DNA of 64,000 nt from Pseudarthrobacter enclensis (GTDB lineage Bacteria > Actinomycetota > Actinomycetes > Actinomycetales > Micrococcaceae). Position 1 is the stretch's first letter. Every line of letters starts with the position of its first letter. The stretch spans positions 108,959 to 172,958 of the forward strand of contig NZ_JAUSRE010000009.1 in NCBI RefSeq assembly GCF_030811655.1. The letters run 5' to 3'. Under the pieces are notes generated by a model, which was given only the letters and a program-made list of their open reading frames with translations, was not told where the DNA came from and ran no database searches. Made by a program: the position numbers and the translations under genes. Positions 24,572 to 34,259 of the stretch are shown piece after piece.

Positions 24572-26014
24572 ATGCTTAAGCAAGGCTCTGCCCTGGACCG
24601 GTATTTCAGGGTCACCGAGCGCGGTTCGAACCTTTCCCGCGAGATCCGCGGCGGTTTTGCCACGTTCTTCGCCATGAGCTACATCGTGGTACTGAACCCC
24701 CTGATCCTGTCCGGGCCGGACTCCAACGGCACTACGCTCGGATTCCCGGCCGTGGCCGCCGTGACCGCACTTGTGGCAGGCATCCTGACCATCCTCATGG
24801 GAGCCTGGGGACGGCATCCCTTCGCATTGGCCACCGGCCTGGGTGTGAACGCCTTCGTCGCCGTCACCGTGGCCACCAACCCCGGGCTCACGTGGCCGGA
24901 CATGATGGGCCTGGTGGTGCTCTCCGGCGTGACCATGCTGATCCTGGTCCTCACGGGTTTCCGCACCGCCGTCTTCAAGGCGGTGCCGGAGGGGCTCAAG
25001 ACCGCCATCGTGGTGGGCATTGGCCTGTTCATCGCCTTGATCGGCCTGGTCAACGCAGGGTTCGTCCGCCGTATCCCGGACGTAGCCGGCACCACGGTGC
25101 CCGTTGGACTGGGCTTCGAAGGCAAGCTGCTGGGCTGGCCCACCGCCGTCTTCGTCTTCGGCCTGATCCTGACCATCGCCCTGGTGGTCCGCAAGGTCAA
25201 GGGCGCCATCCTGATCGGCATCATCACGTCCACGGTGCTCGCCGTGATCCTTGAGATGACCCTGCACATCGGGCCCAGCTTCGACGGCAAAAACTTCAAC
25301 CCGCAGGGCTGGTCCCTGGTGGCGCCCGCGTTCTCCGGCTGGGCCGCCCCGGACCTTTCCCTGATTGGCAAAGCGAACCCGTTCGGCGCCTTCGGTCACC
25401 TTGGGTTCGTCGCTGCCACGCTGCTGGCTTTCGTCATCCTGCTCAGCATTTTCTTCGACGCCATGGGAACCATGGTGGGCCTGGCCAACGAGGCCGGGAC
25501 GGTGGATGAGCACGGCAACATCCCCGACGTCGACCGTGTGCTCCAGGTGGACGCACTCGGCGCGATCATCGGCGGCGGCGCCTCGGTGTCCTCCAACCAG
25601 ATCTACGTTGAAGCCGGCGCCGGCATCGGCGAAGGTGCCCGGACCGGCATCGCCTCCATCGTCACCGGCCTGCTTTTCCTGGTGGCCATGTTCTTCACCC
25701 CGCTGATCAACCTGGTGCCCTTCGAGGCGGTGGCCCCGGCCCTGGTGGTGGTGGGCTTCATGATGGTGTCCCAGGTGGGCAAGATCGACTGGCAGGACTG
25801 GGGCATTGCCATCCCGGCGTTCCTGACCTTCGCCCTGATGCCGTTCACCTACTCGATCGCGAACGGCCTCGGTGCCGGCTTCATCAGCTTCGTCATTATC
25901 CGGACCGTCCAGGGCCGCGCCAAAGAGATCCACCCCCTCATGTGGGCCGTGGCCGCCGCGTTCCTGCTGTTCTTCTCCATCGGAACCATCGAGGCCGCAC
26001 TGGGCATGAAGTAA
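24572..26014 (+). CDS. NCS2 family purine permease (AzgA/PbuG type)
   Basis: Proton-coupled uptake of adenine, guanine or hypoxanthine, 480 residues with 12-14 membrane segments. Family features are GGFATFFAMSYIVVLNPLIL near the N-terminus, VNAFVAVTVA, the transport motif FFDAMGTMVGLANEAG, and SSNQIYVEAGAGIGEGARTG. The ATG follows GGAGGA at good spacing. It is divergent from copC. A strong terminator lies just after the stop. Confidence 0.93.
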   Translation: MLKQGSALDRYFRVTERGSNLSREIRGGFATFFAMSYIVVLNPLILSGPDSNGTTLGFPAVAAVTALVAGILTILMGAWGRHPFALATGLGVNAFVAVTVATNPGLTWPDMMGLVVLSGVTMLILVLTGFRTAVFKAVPEGLKTAIVVGIGLFIALIGLVNAGFVRRIPDVAGTTVPVGLGFEGKLLGWPTAVFVFGLILTIALVVRKVKGAILIGIITSTVLAVILEMTLHIGPSFDGKNFNPQGWSLVAPAFSGWAAPDLSLIGKANPFGAFGHLGFVAATLLAFVILLSIFFDAMGTMVGLANEAGTVDEHGNIPDVDRVLQVDALGAIIGGGASVSSNQIYVEAGAGIGEGARTGIASIVTGLLFLVAMFFTPLINLVPFEAVAPALVVVGFMMVSQVGKIDWQDWGIAIPAFLTFALMPFTYSIANGLGAGFISFVIIRTVQGRAKEIHPLMWAVAAAFLLFFSIGTIEAALGMK

Positions 26015-26026
26015 CCCTGCACGCAG

Positions 26027-26067
26027 AAAGGGCTGGTGCGGCGTCTGCCGCGCCGGCCCTTTTGTTT
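26027..26067 (+). terminator. Rho-independent terminator after the purine permease
   Basis: AAAGGGC...GCCCTTT flanks an inner GCGGCG/CGCCGC-type stem and runs into TTTTGTTT. It lies 12 nt after the permease stop and before the convergent antiporter, so it may act for both strands. Confidence 0.8.
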
Positions 26068-26092
26068 ACACCGGGACCTACATGAGCCGCGC

Positions 26093-27397
26093 CTAGACCG
26101 GAGTGTTCGGCGCGAGTCCTTCGTCCCCGGACACCGCCAAGGCTTTCCGTTGCCGCAGCCGGTCCAGCCGGTTCATCAAAGGGGACGTGGTGGCTCCGTG
26201 GATCACGATGGACAGTGCCACCACCAGCCCGATGAAGGACCAGAGCCAGTGCCCCTGGTCAACAAAGTGCCCTTCGCCCAGCACAAAGGCAAGGTAGTAA
26301 AGGGAACCGATTCCGCGGATGCCAAAGAAGGACAGGGCGATGCGTTCACGCGGGCCGGTCTTGCCGCCCAGCAGGCCAAGCCAGCCGGCGAGCGGCCGGA
26401 CCACCAGCAGGAAGGCCAGGGCCACCAGCACTTCCGCGGGCCCGATCCCGGCCAGCAGCCCACGGGCGATCGCACCGCCCAGCAGCACCAGGATCACCAC
26501 GGTCAGGAGCCGTTCCAGCTGCTCCACGTAGGAGTGCAGCACCCGGTGGTAGCCGTGGGTGCGCTCCGCGGCCCGGATGGTCACGGCACAGACGAACACG
26601 GCAATGAACCCGTATCCCTCCACCATGTCCGTCAACCCGTAGGCCAGGAACGTCGCCGCCAGGGCCACGAAGCCTTCAGAGTGGTTGGACAGCCTCAGGC
26701 TGTCCGCGCGGGCGGAGAAGAACAGGATGGCGAGCAGTTTGCCGGTCAGGAAGCCCACCAGGAGCCCGGCCGCCAACCGCCACACCACGTCCAGCCCAAA
26801 CCATTCACCGAACCAGGCGGACCGGTCTGCCCCCGCGATGCTGATGGCAATGGCCAGGTACACGAACGGGAAAGCCAGCCCGTCGTTGAGGCCTGCCTCC
26901 GAGGTAAGGCCAAAGCGGACCTCATCCTCCTTGTCTGCCCGGTCATCCTGGTCCGCGGGCTCGCCCACCTGAACCTCGGACGCCAGGACGGGGTCCGTGG
27001 GGGCAAGGCTGGCGGCCACCAGCAGCGCCGCACCGAGTCCCAGGCCAAGGAACCACATTCCCAGCAGTGTCAGGCCGAGGATGCACAACGGCATGGCAAT
27101 CCCCAGGAGCCGCCACGTGGTGGACCAGCGCTTGCGCCCCACCGGCCGGTCCAGCGCCAGCCCCGCACCCATCAGCGAAATGATCACGCAGACCTCCGCG
27201 AGGTGCATGACGAAGTTGCTGTGCTCCACCGGGTTGGGGTCAGGCAGCGACGGGATCAACGCGAACGCACCAATCCCTGCGCCCAGGAAGACCATGGGCA
27301 TGGAGAAGGGCATGTCACGCAGCAGCTTGGGCAGCACTGCGGCGATAAAGACGGCTAGGCCGGCCGCGGCAAAGAGGATGTCCGGGGCTTCAAACAT
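26093..27397 (-). CDS. CPA1 family cation:proton antiporter (NhaP type)
   Basis: Na+(K+)/H+ exchanger of 434 residues with about 12 membrane segments. It carries the CPA1 signatures LAPTDPVLASEVQVG and the ion-site helix SEAGLNDGLAFPFVYLAIA with the ND pair. There is no long cytoplasmic C-terminal domain, so it is a compact form. A charged insert (EPADQDDRADKEDE) lies between the two signature helices. It is monocistronic and divergent from hutG. Confidence 0.92.
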   Translation of the reverse strand: MFEAPDILFAAAGLAVFIAAVLPKLLRDMPFSMPMVFLGAGIGAFALIPSLPDPNPVEHSNFVMHLAEVCVIISLMGAGLALDRPVGRKRWSTTWRLLGIAMPLCILGLTLLGMWFLGLGLGAALLVAASLAPTDPVLASEVQVGEPADQDDRADKEDEVRFGLTSEAGLNDGLAFPFVYLAIAISIAGADRSAWFGEWFGLDVVWRLAAGLLVGFLTGKLLAILFFSARADSLRLSNHSEGFVALAATFLAYGLTDMVEGYGFIAVFVCAVTIRAAERTHGYHRVLHSYVEQLERLLTVVILVLLGGAIARGLLAGIGPAEVLVALAFLLVVRPLAGWLGLLGGKTGPRERIALSFFGIRGIGSLYYLAFVLGEGHFVDQGHWLWSFIGLVVALSIVIHGATTSPLMNRLDRLRQRKALAVSGDEGLAPNTPV

Positions 27398-27518
27398 AGG
27401 GCAGTTCTCCAGCCTGGGTTGGGGCGTGGGTCCGGCGGCAGCGCGCCTGGCTGCTGCGGCGCGGACTTGGTCCCACCCTATCCCCTGCCCATCCCGGCGG
27501 GACCTGCCGCCTCCCGCG

Positions 27519-27534
27519 TTCTTGGATCCCGGAC
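27519..27534 (+). promoter_or_regulatory. Candidate IclR-type operator upstream of hutG
   Basis: TTCTTGGATCCCGGAC matches 13 of 16 positions of the pattern GT[CA][TC]GG[AG]ATACCGGAC found before the IclR gene and hutU, in the same orientation relative to the gene. It lies 54 nt before the hutG start. It is the weakest of the three sites. Confidence 0.45.
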
Positions 27535-27588
27535 AGCACGACGGCGGCGGTGCTGGTTTTCGTGTACGGCATGCGGTGAGCTTGGGGC

Positions 27589-28578
27589 ATGTCTTTCCAG
27601 CTCCCCACCGTTGATGTCCCGCCCCAGCCCTGGACCGGAAGGTTCGACGGCGACGAGGCCGCCCACCGCCGCTGGTGGCAGGCGGTGGACATCAACAGGA
27701 CGCCGGGGCCGGCAGGGGTGGAAGCGGCACCGGACGGGGAACCAGCCACACCAGCAGCCCGTAAGCCGGCCGCCCTGCTGGGATTCGCCAGCGATGAGGG
27801 CGTGCGCCGGAACAAGGGCCGGGTTGGTGCCGCCGCAGCACCGGCAGCCCTCCGGAAAGCCCTCGCCCCGTTGGCATTCCATCTGGACCGCACCGTGGCA
27901 GATGTTGGCGACGTGGTGGTGTCCGGCGGGGACCTGGAAGCCGGGCAGGAACGGCTTGGCCTGGCGCTGGCCGCCCTGCTGGACTCCGGCCACCAGACGG
28001 TTGTGCTGGGCGGCGGCCACGAAACCGCATATGCAAGCTACCTTGGCGTCAGTGCCTCGTCGGCGGTCCAAAGCGGACAGCGCCTGGGTGTCCTGAACCT
28101 TGACGCACACTTCGACCTCCGCGACGAGCCCGTGGCCAGCTCGGGAACTCCGTTCCTGCAAATGGCCTGCGCGGAAGGGGACGCGGGGCGCGAATTCCGC
28201 TACGCCGTCGTCGGCATCTCGGAGCCGAACAACACCCGGGTCCTGTTCGACACCGCGGAGAAGCTGGCCGTTCGCTACCTGCTGGACGAGGACTGCGAAG
28301 CGGACCGGGCCCGGGACTTCGTGGCGTCCTTCCTGGCGGACATCGACGTCCTGTACCTGACCATCGACCTCGATGTGCTGCCTGCCGCGGTGGCGCCCGG
28401 GGTCAGCGCGCCGGCGGCATACGGGGTGCCGCTGCCCGTCATTTCGGCCGTGTGCCGGCAGGTGGCGCGGAGCGGGAAGCTGCTGCACCTGGACGTGGCG
28501 GAACTGAACCCTGAATTCGACATTGACGGCCGCACTGCCAAAACCGCCGCACGGCTCGTGGACACGCTGCTGCGCTGA
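27589..28578 (+). CDS. hutG: Formimidoylglutamase
   Basis: Hydrolyses N-formimidoyl-L-glutamate to glutamate and formamide, the last step of one histidine-degradation route; 329 residues. It is an arginase-fold enzyme with the Mn2+ ligand motifs GGGHET, NLDAHFD and TIDLDVLP, and the substrate region SGTPFLQM. It lies about 9 kb from hutH and hutU but shares a candidate operator with them. The start context is weak for a ribosome-binding site. Agmatinase-type paralogues have the same metal motifs; the length and SGTPFLQM region favour HutG. Confidence 0.88.
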   Translation: MSFQLPTVDVPPQPWTGRFDGDEAAHRRWWQAVDINRTPGPAGVEAAPDGEPATPAARKPAALLGFASDEGVRRNKGRVGAAAAPAALRKALAPLAFHLDRTVADVGDVVVSGGDLEAGQERLGLALAALLDSGHQTVVLGGGHETAYASYLGVSASSAVQSGQRLGVLNLDAHFDLRDEPVASSGTPFLQMACAEGDAGREFRYAVVGISEPNNTRVLFDTAEKLAVRYLLDEDCEADRARDFVASFLADIDVLYLTIDLDVLPAAVAPGVSAPAAYGVPLPVISAVCRQVARSGKLLHLDVAELNPEFDIDGRTAKTAARLVDTLLR

Positions 28579-28603
28579 CGGGCCGGGCCGGTTCGATACC
28601 GGG

Positions 28604-29269
28604 TCAGGCCTTCAGCACGTAGCGCCGCTCAGGCCGCCCCACGCCGTACTTGAGCCGGACGTCCAGGGTGCCCTCGTCATGCAGGTATTCCAGGTACCGG
28701 CGCGCGCTGACCCGGGAGGTGCCCAGTTCCTCGGCCATCTCCGCCGCCGACACATCTCCGGCGGCAGCATTCAGCGCAGCCTCCACCAGCCGCAGCGTCT
28801 CGATGCTGCAGCCCTTGGGCAGTGGGCGTTCGGCACGGTCCAGGCCGAACACCCTGTTGACGTCCGACTGTTCAGCCACGTCCTTGGACGCGTCAAGGCT
28901 CTGGTAGGCGCTGCGGTAGTGCTCCAGCCGCTCCTGCAGGTCCGTCTGGGAAAAGGGCTTGATCAGGTAGTGGACGATGCCGCCGCGGAGGGCCTTCCGC
29001 ACGGTTTCCACCTCACGCGCGGCGCTGATCACCAGCACGTCCAGTTCCGGTGCCACACCCCGCAGGCGCTGCATCAGGTCAAGGCCGTTGACGTCCGGCA
29101 GGTGGATGTCCAGCAGCACCAGGTCCGGCTGGAGCCGTTCCGTCTCCGCAACTGCCTGGGCGCCGGTGTGCGCCGCGCCCACCACGGTGAAGCCCGGCGT
29201 GCGCTGGATAAAGCCTGCATGCACCTTGGCCACCATGAAGTCGTCATCGACGATCAGGACCTTGATCAT
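28604..29269 (-). CDS. CitB/DctR-family response regulator
   Basis: DNA-binding partner of the adjacent kinase, 221 residues. The receiver domain has VLIVDDDFMVAKVHAGFI, phosphoacceptor Asp in LLDIHLPDVNG, and the conserved Lys in HYLIKPF. A C-terminal helix-turn-helix follows (DVSAAEMAEELGTSRVSARR). Its ATG overlaps the kinase stop by 4 nt. The likely target is the divergent tctCBA operon, whose promoter region holds inverted and direct repeats. Confidence 0.92.
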   Translation of the reverse strand: MIKVLIVDDDFMVAKVHAGFIQRTPGFTVVGAAHTGAQAVAETERLQPDLVLLDIHLPDVNGLDLMQRLRGVAPELDVLVISAAREVETVRKALRGGIVHYLIKPFSQTDLQERLEHYRSAYQSLDASKDVAEQSDVNRVFGLDRAERPLPKGCSIETLRLVEAALNAAAGDVSAAEMAEELGTSRVSARRYLEYLHDEGTLDVRLKYGVGRPERRYVLKA

Positions 29270-30864
29270 GGATTGGTATTCCCCCGTTTCAGCACAGCAG
29301 TAAAGACAGCCCCATTATCGTTGGCCACCGTCAGGTTCCCGCCGCTGCGGCGGCAGACTACCCGGGACAGCGCCAGGCCGAAGCCGCGGCTGCCGGCCGG
29401 GCCCGGTTCCTTGGTGGTGAAGCCCTGGCGGAAGATGTGGTTGGTGGACCCGCCGGGAACGCCCGCGCCGTTGTCCCGCACGGTGACCACCACCTCTCCC
29501 CCAGCCTTGCCGTCAACCCGCACCCTGACGGCTGCCTGTGGAAGCCCGGTGACGGCGTCGAACGCGTTGTCCACCAGGTTTCCCACCACCGTGGTGAGGT
29601 CCCGGGACAGCGCGTCATCAACTTTGTCCAGCACGGAGGCGGGATCCAGCTGCAGGGCCGCGCCGCGTTCCGTGGCAAGGCTGGACTTGGCGATCAGGAG
29701 GGCCGCGAGCGCCGGATCCTTGATCCGGCCGGTCACCTCATCGTTGAGCCGGGTGCGGTCCACGGTGGCACCGTTGACGAACTGGACCACGGAATCGTAT
29801 TCGCCGATCTGGATCAGGCCGGAGATCACGTGCAGCTGGTTGGCGAACTCGTGGGCCTGCGCCCGGAGGGTGTCCGTGGCGGTGCGGGTGGTGCCAAGTT
29901 CGTGTTCCAGTTCCGAAAGCTCGGTGCGGTCACGGAGGGTGGTTACGGAGCCGATCACCTTGCCGCGCGACTGGATGGGTACGCGGTTCATCACCACCAG
30001 CCTGTCCCCTACGAGCACCAACCGGTCCGGCCCGGGCTGCTCGCGGGTGAGGACCTCCTTCAGGGCGGGTTCGACGGCGAGGCCCGCCACGCGCTTGCCC
30101 ACACAGCCATCCGGGAGGCCCAGCAGGGCGCGGGCACTGTGGTTGGCCACCGTAATCCTTTCGTGCAGGTCCAGGGCGACCACGCCCTCCTTGAGGCCGT
30201 GCAGCATTGCCTCCCGGTTTTCCACCAGGCTGGTGATTTCACTCGGCTCCATGCCCAGGGTCTGGCGCTTGACGCGCCGCGAGAGCAGGAGGGAGCCGGC
30301 GACACCCAGGACACTTGCCACGCCCAGGTACGTGAGGAGGTTGGGGACGGCGTCGCCCAGCCGTTCAAGGACCGTTGGGTAACTGCGGCTGATGGAGGCG
30401 ATTCCGATCATGCGTCCTGTGTCATCCAGGACGGGGACGTGCGCGGACAACAGCGGTGCGGGGGTCCCGCCCACCACTCCGGTCCAGGCCCGGCCTTCCA
30501 TCACCCTGCTGTCACCGAGCTCCAGCGGCTCACCCAGCAGGCTGGGGTCTGAGGATGCCACAACGGTGCGGTCGACCCTCGCCAGGGCTACCCGGGACGA
30601 GCCCGAGACAATGCGCACCGACTCGGCCACTGCAGGCAGCACAGCGCCGCCCCGTGCCTGGGACTCAGGGAGGAGTTCGCGTACCACGGGATTCCCGCCC
30701 AGGGCTTCCGCCGCGGACAGCGCCCGCCTGCCTTCGATCCGTTCGAAGGCAGCCGCGGACTGGGCCAGCGAAATGGCCACCACGCCCACCAGGACGGCCA
30801 GGACAATAAGCAACTGCAGCAGAAGATACTGCCCGGCAAGGGAGATTCCTCGTCGTCGAGTCAC
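29266..30864 (-). CDS. CitA/DcuS-family sensor histidine kinase
   Basis: Membrane sensor of 532 residues from GTG 30864, which follows AGGAAGA; upstream in-frame GTG codons at 30912 and beyond are less likely. The order is a first membrane helix (YLLLQLLIVLAVLVGVVAIS), an extracytoplasmic Cache-type sensor (about 35-175), a second helix (LTYLGVASVLGVAGSLLLS), a PAS domain, an H-box AQAHEFANQLHVISGL, and an ATPase domain with NLVDNAFDAV and GFGLALSRVV. This family senses citrate and C4-dicarboxylates. Next to a tricarboxylate transporter it probably senses that transporter's substrate. Confidence 0.93.
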   Translation of the reverse strand: MTRRRGISLAGQYLLLQLLIVLAVLVGVVAISLAQSAAAFERIEGRRALSAAEALGGNPVVRELLPESQARGGAVLPAVAESVRIVSGSSRVALARVDRTVVASSDPSLLGEPLELGDSRVMEGRAWTGVVGGTPAPLLSAHVPVLDDTGRMIGIASISRSYPTVLERLGDAVPNLLTYLGVASVLGVAGSLLLSRRVKRQTLGMEPSEITSLVENREAMLHGLKEGVVALDLHERITVANHSARALLGLPDGCVGKRVAGLAVEPALKEVLTREQPGPDRLVLVGDRLVVMNRVPIQSRGKVIGSVTTLRDRTELSELEHELGTTRTATDTLRAQAHEFANQLHVISGLIQIGEYDSVVQFVNGATVDRTRLNDEVTGRIKDPALAALLIAKSSLATERGAALQLDPASVLDKVDDALSRDLTTVVGNLVDNAFDAVTGLPQAAVRVRVDGKAGGEVVVTVRDNGAGVPGGSTNHIFRQGFTTKEPGPAGSRGFGLALSRVVCRRSGGNLTVANDNGAVFTAVLKRGNTNP

Positions 30865-31020
30865 AATGGTCTTCCTGGTATTGGGAGGCGGGCAGGCCGG
30901 GGTGTCCGACACGGTTGACTGGCCGTTTGGCGTGCGCGGGAGTAGGGCGCAGGGCCGGGGGTGGGTACCGGGAACTATATCCCAAAGCCCCCGCCAGGGG
31001 CGCCGTGGGGTCTTGGAAAC

Positions 31021-31055
31021 GTGTACGCAATGAACACAACTTTCTCTGCGTACAC
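31021..31055. promoter_or_regulatory. Perfect 9-bp inverted repeat upstream of tctC
   Basis: GTGTACGCA (31021-31029) and TGCGTACAC (31047-31055) are exact reverse complements separated by 17 nt of AT-richer sequence. It lies in the divergent region between the CitA-like kinase and tctC and is the best candidate for the response-regulator binding site. Confidence 0.55.
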
Positions 31056-31084
31056 AAGAGTGATCGCCGTCACGGCCGCCCCTA

Positions 31085-31116
31085 GCATCGGAACCACAAG
31101 GCATCGGAACCACAAA
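31085..31116 (+). repeat. 16-bp tandem duplication in the tctC leader
   Basis: GCATCGGAACCACAAG is followed directly by GCATCGGAACCACAAA, 44 nt before the tctC start. It may be a slippage duplication or a direct-repeat operator half-site pair. Confidence 0.8.
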
Positions 31117-31159
31117 TCCGCCGATGCTGGCCAGGTTTGTTTTGAGAGAAGAGGAACAC

Positions 31160-32170
31160 ATGCGCCAGATCCGCGCATTGCGCGTTGCCGCCGTTGCTGC
31201 CGGCATCGCCCTGATGGCCACCGGTTGCGGTGCCACCGGCAAGAGCTCCACCGGTTCGGAAAGCACCGGCGCCGCCGCCGGGCCCATCACCGGGCTGCAG
31301 ATTATGGTCCCCAACTCCCCTGGTGGCGGCTACGACACAACTGCCCGGGCCGCTGCAAAGGTCCTGGACGACGCGAAGATCTCCACCAATACAGAGGTCT
31401 TCAACCTGGCCGGCGCGGGCGGCACCGTGGGACTGGCCCGCATCGTCAATGAAAAGGGCAACGGGGACCTGGCCATGCTGATGGGCCTGGGCGTCGTGGG
31501 TGCCAGCTACACCAACAAGTCCGAGTCCAAGCTGACCGGGACCACCCCACTGGCCCGCCTCATCGAAGAGCCGGGCGCCATCATGGTCGGCAAGGACTCC
31601 CCCTACAAGACGATTGATGACCTGGTGAAGGCCTGGAAGGCCGACCCCGGCTCCCTCGCCGTCGGCGGCGGCTCCTCCCCCGGCGGCCCGGACCACCTCC
31701 TGCCCATGCAGCTTGCCGGCGCCGTGGGCATCGATGCCACCAAGGTCAACTACGTTGCCTACGACGGCGGCGGCGACCTGCTGCCCGCGATCCTTGGCAA
31801 CAAGCTTGGCTTCGCCGCCTCCGGTGCCGGCGAGTACCTGAAGCAGATCGAATCCGGCGAAGTCCGCGTGCTGGCCACCAGCGGCGACAAGCGGCTGGAC
31901 GGCGTGGATGCGCCAACCCTGAAAGAATCCAACATCGACCTCGTCTTCACCAACTGGCGCGGCGTGGTGGCCCCTCCGGGAATCAGCGACAAGGACAAGA
32001 CTGCCCTGATCGCAGCCCTGGAAAAGATGCACGGCACGGACGGCTGGAAGGAAGCGCTGAAAACGCACAGCTGGACTGATGCCTTCATCACCGGGGACCA
32101 GTTCAAGACTTTCCTTACCGAGCAGGACAAGCGGGTTGCGGACGTCCTCACCAAGCTTGGGCTGGCGTGA
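31160..32170 (+). CDS. tctC: Tripartite tricarboxylate transporter substrate-binding protein
   Basis: Extracytoplasmic binding component of a TctABC-type carrier for citrate or related carboxylates, 336 residues. A lipoprotein signal peptide ends LMATGCGATG with the Cys near residue 23. The Bug/TctC fold has PNSPGGGYDTTARAAAKVL and a GAGGTVGLARIVNEKG region. I chose the ATG at 31160, preceded by AGAAGAGGAA; an ATG 36 nt upstream lacks a signal-peptide start. First gene of tctC-tctB-tctA-usp. Confidence 0.92.
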   Translation: MRQIRALRVAAVAAGIALMATGCGATGKSSTGSESTGAAAGPITGLQIMVPNSPGGGYDTTARAAAKVLDDAKISTNTEVFNLAGAGGTVGLARIVNEKGNGDLAMLMGLGVVGASYTNKSESKLTGTTPLARLIEEPGAIMVGKDSPYKTIDDLVKAWKADPGSLAVGGGSSPGGPDHLLPMQLAGAVGIDATKVNYVAYDGGGDLLPAILGNKLGFAASGAGEYLKQIESGEVRVLATSGDKRLDGVDAPTLKESNIDLVFTNWRGVVAPPGISDKDKTALIAALEKMHGTDGWKEALKTHSWTDAFITGDQFKTFLTEQDKRVADVLTKLGLA

Positions 32171-32670
32171 CGCCGCTGGCCACAGGTCTTAAAGGCCGCT
32201 CCGAGCTGGGAGTCGCACTCCTGCTCGGGGCGGCCGGCGTCGTCGTCTTCCTGGACGCCAACGGCCTGGTAACCCCATATTCGAAGTCCGACCCCGTGGG
32301 ACCCAAAACCGTTCCGTTCATCGTGGCCGGAATGCTGGTGGCTTGCGCGGTCCTGCTGGCCATCAACGTGCTGCGGCGCGGCAAAGGCGAAGCGGAGGGC
32401 GGCGAGGACGTGGACCTCACACACCCGGCGGACTGGAAGACGGTCCTGCCCCTGGCGGGAGCATTCATCCTGAACATCCTGCTCATCGACTGGGCCGGCT
32501 GGGTGATCTCGGGAACCGTCCTGTTCTGGGGCAGCGTCCTGGCGCTCGGCAGCCGCCGCTATATCCGGGACGGACTGATCTCCGCGGCACTGTCCCTGTT
32601 GACCTTCTACGGCTTCTACCTCGGCCTGGGCATTGCGCTGCCGGCCGGCCTCCCGGAAGGAATCCTTTAA
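32167..32670 (+). CDS. tctB: Tripartite tricarboxylate transporter small membrane subunit
   Basis: A 167-residue membrane protein with four hydrophobic segments ([40 protein letters not shown], and two in the C-terminal half including [18 protein letters not shown]). The GTG start overlaps the tctC stop by 4 nt (GTGA). Its stop overlaps the tctA ATG (TAATG). Position and topology identify it as TctB. Confidence 0.88.
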   Translation: MTPLATGLKGRSELGVALLLGAAGVVVFLDANGLVTPYSKSDPVGPKTVPFIVAGMLVACAVLLAINVLRRGKGEAEGGEDVDLTHPADWKTVLPLAGAFILNILLIDWAGWVISGTVLFWGSVLALGSRRYIRDGLISAALSLLTFYGFYLGLGIALPAGLPEGIL

Positions 32671-34259
32671 TGGACGTCTGGTCCTCCCTGATGGACGGCT
32701 TCGCCACCGCCCTCACCCCCATGAATTTCCTCTACGCCATGATCGGCGTGATCCTGGGTACCGCCGTCGGCGTCCTCCCCGGCCTCGGACCGGCCATGAC
32801 TGTGGCCCTGCTGCTGCCCGTCACCTATGCCCTGGAACCCACCAGCGCGTTCATCATGTTCGCCGGCATTTACTACGGCGGCATGTACGGCGGGTCCACC
32901 ACCTCCATCCTCCTGAACACGCCTGGCGAATCGTCGTCGGTGGTCACCGCCATTGAAGGCAACAAGATGGCCAAGGCGGGCCGGGCGGCGCAGGCGCTTG
33001 CGACGGCGGCCATCGGCTCGTTCGTTGCCGGCACCATTGGCACGGCGCTGCTGGCGGTCTGTGCACCGATCGTCGTTAAGTTCGCCGTGAGCCTGGGCGC
33101 GCCCAGCTACTTCGCCATCATGATGCTGGCCCTCCTGGCCGTCACCGCCGTCCTGGGGTCCTCCCGGCTGCGCGGGTTCGCCTCCCTGGGACTCGGCCTG
33201 GCCATCGGCCTGGTGGGCATGGACTCGGTCACCGGGCAGCGCCGGCTGACGTTCGGCCAGCCGCTCCTGGCGGACGGCCTGGACATCGTGGTGGTGGCCG
33301 TGGCCATCTTCGCCGTGGGCGAGGCCCTCTGGGTGGCGGCGCACCTGCGCCGCACCCCCTTGCATGCCATTCCCGTGGGCCAGCCGTGGATGGGCAGGTC
33401 CGACTGGAAGCGCTCTTGGAAGCCGTGGCTGCGCGGTACCGCTTTCGGCTTCCCGTTCGGCGCCCTGCCGGCCGGTGGCGCCGAGATCCCCACGTTCCTG
33501 TCCTATGTCACGGAAAAGCGCCTCAGCAAGCACCCCGAAGAGTTCGGCAAGGGTGCCATCGAAGGCGTGGCCGGCCCGGAGGCAGCCAACAACGCCGCGG
33601 CCGCCGGCACACTGACTCCCATGCTGGCACTGGGCCTGCCCACGAATGCCACGGCGGCCGTGATGCTGGCGGCCTTCACCTCGTACGGCATCCAGCCAGG
33701 TCCCCAGCTCTTCGAAAGCCAGGGGCCCCTGGTTTGGGCGCTGATTGCCAGCCTCTTCATCGGCAACCTGCTGCTCCTGATCATCAACCTGCCGCTGGCC
33801 CCCTTGTGGGCAAAACTGCTGCAACTGCCCCGCCCATACCTGTACGCCGGCATCCTGTTCTTCGCCACGCTGGGCGCCTACTCGGTGAACCTGCAGGCGT
33901 TCGACCTGGTGATCCTGCTGATCCTCGGCGCGCTCGGGTTCATGATGCGGCGCTTCGGGTTGCCCGTACTCCCGCTGATCCTCGGCGTGATCCTGGGTCC
34001 GCGCATTGAAGGGCAGCTCCGCAAGACCCTGCAACTGAGCGCGGGTGATCCGGCGGGACTCCTGGGCGAGCCGATCGCCGTCGGGATCTATGTCATCATT
34101 GCCGTCATCCTGCTCTGGCCCTTTGCCTTCAAGCTGATCCGGCGCAACACTCCGGTTGCCGCTCCTGCCGGCGGGGCGGCGGCCCTTGCCAGGGAAGCCG
34201 ATGATGCGGTCCACTCGAACCACGATGCCGTCTATTCCGACCATAAGGAGCAACCATGA
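32670..34259 (+). CDS. tctA: Tripartite tricarboxylate transporter large permease subunit
   Basis: Main permease of 529 residues with about 11-12 membrane segments. Family signatures are [40 protein letters not shown] followed by a PGE motif, and [17 protein letters not shown]. The last about 45 residues are cytoplasmic and Ala/Asp-rich. It is coupled to tctB by TAATG and to the downstream stress protein by an ATGA overlap. Confidence 0.95.
   Translation: MDVWSSLMDGFATALTPMNFLYAMIGVILGTAVGVLPGLGPAMTVALLLPVTYALEPTSAFIMFAGIYYGGMYGGSTTSILLNTPGESSSVVTAIEGNKMAKAGRAAQALATAAIGSFVAGTIGTALLAVCAPIVVKFAVSLGAPSYFAIMMLALLAVTAVLGSSRLRGFASLGLGLAIGLVGMDSVTGQRRLTFGQPLLADGLDIVVVAVAIFAVGEALWVAAHLRRTPLHAIPVGQPWMGRSDWKRSWKPWLRGTAFGFPFGALPAGGAEIPTFLSYVTEKRLSKHPEEFGKGAIEGVAGPEAANNAAAAGTLTPMLALGLPTNATAAVMLAAFTSYGIQPGPQLFESQGPLVWALIASLFIGNLLLLIINLPLAPLWAKLLQLPRPYLYAGILFFATLGAYSVNLQAFDLVILLILGALGFMMRRFGLPVLPLILGVILGPRIEGQLRKTLQLSAGDPAGLLGEPIAVGIYVIIAVILLWPFAFKLIRRNTPVAAPAGGAAALAREADDAVHSNHDAVYSDHKEQP

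Noticed and set aside
24569..25933. 454-codon minus-strand frame across the purine permease
   Set aside because: Its translation is a His/Gly/Asp-rich mirror of the permease codons with no domain.
32667..34253. 528-codon minus-strand frame across tctA
   Set aside because: It mirrors the tctA gene, has a Gln/Gly/Asp-rich composition and no start signal.
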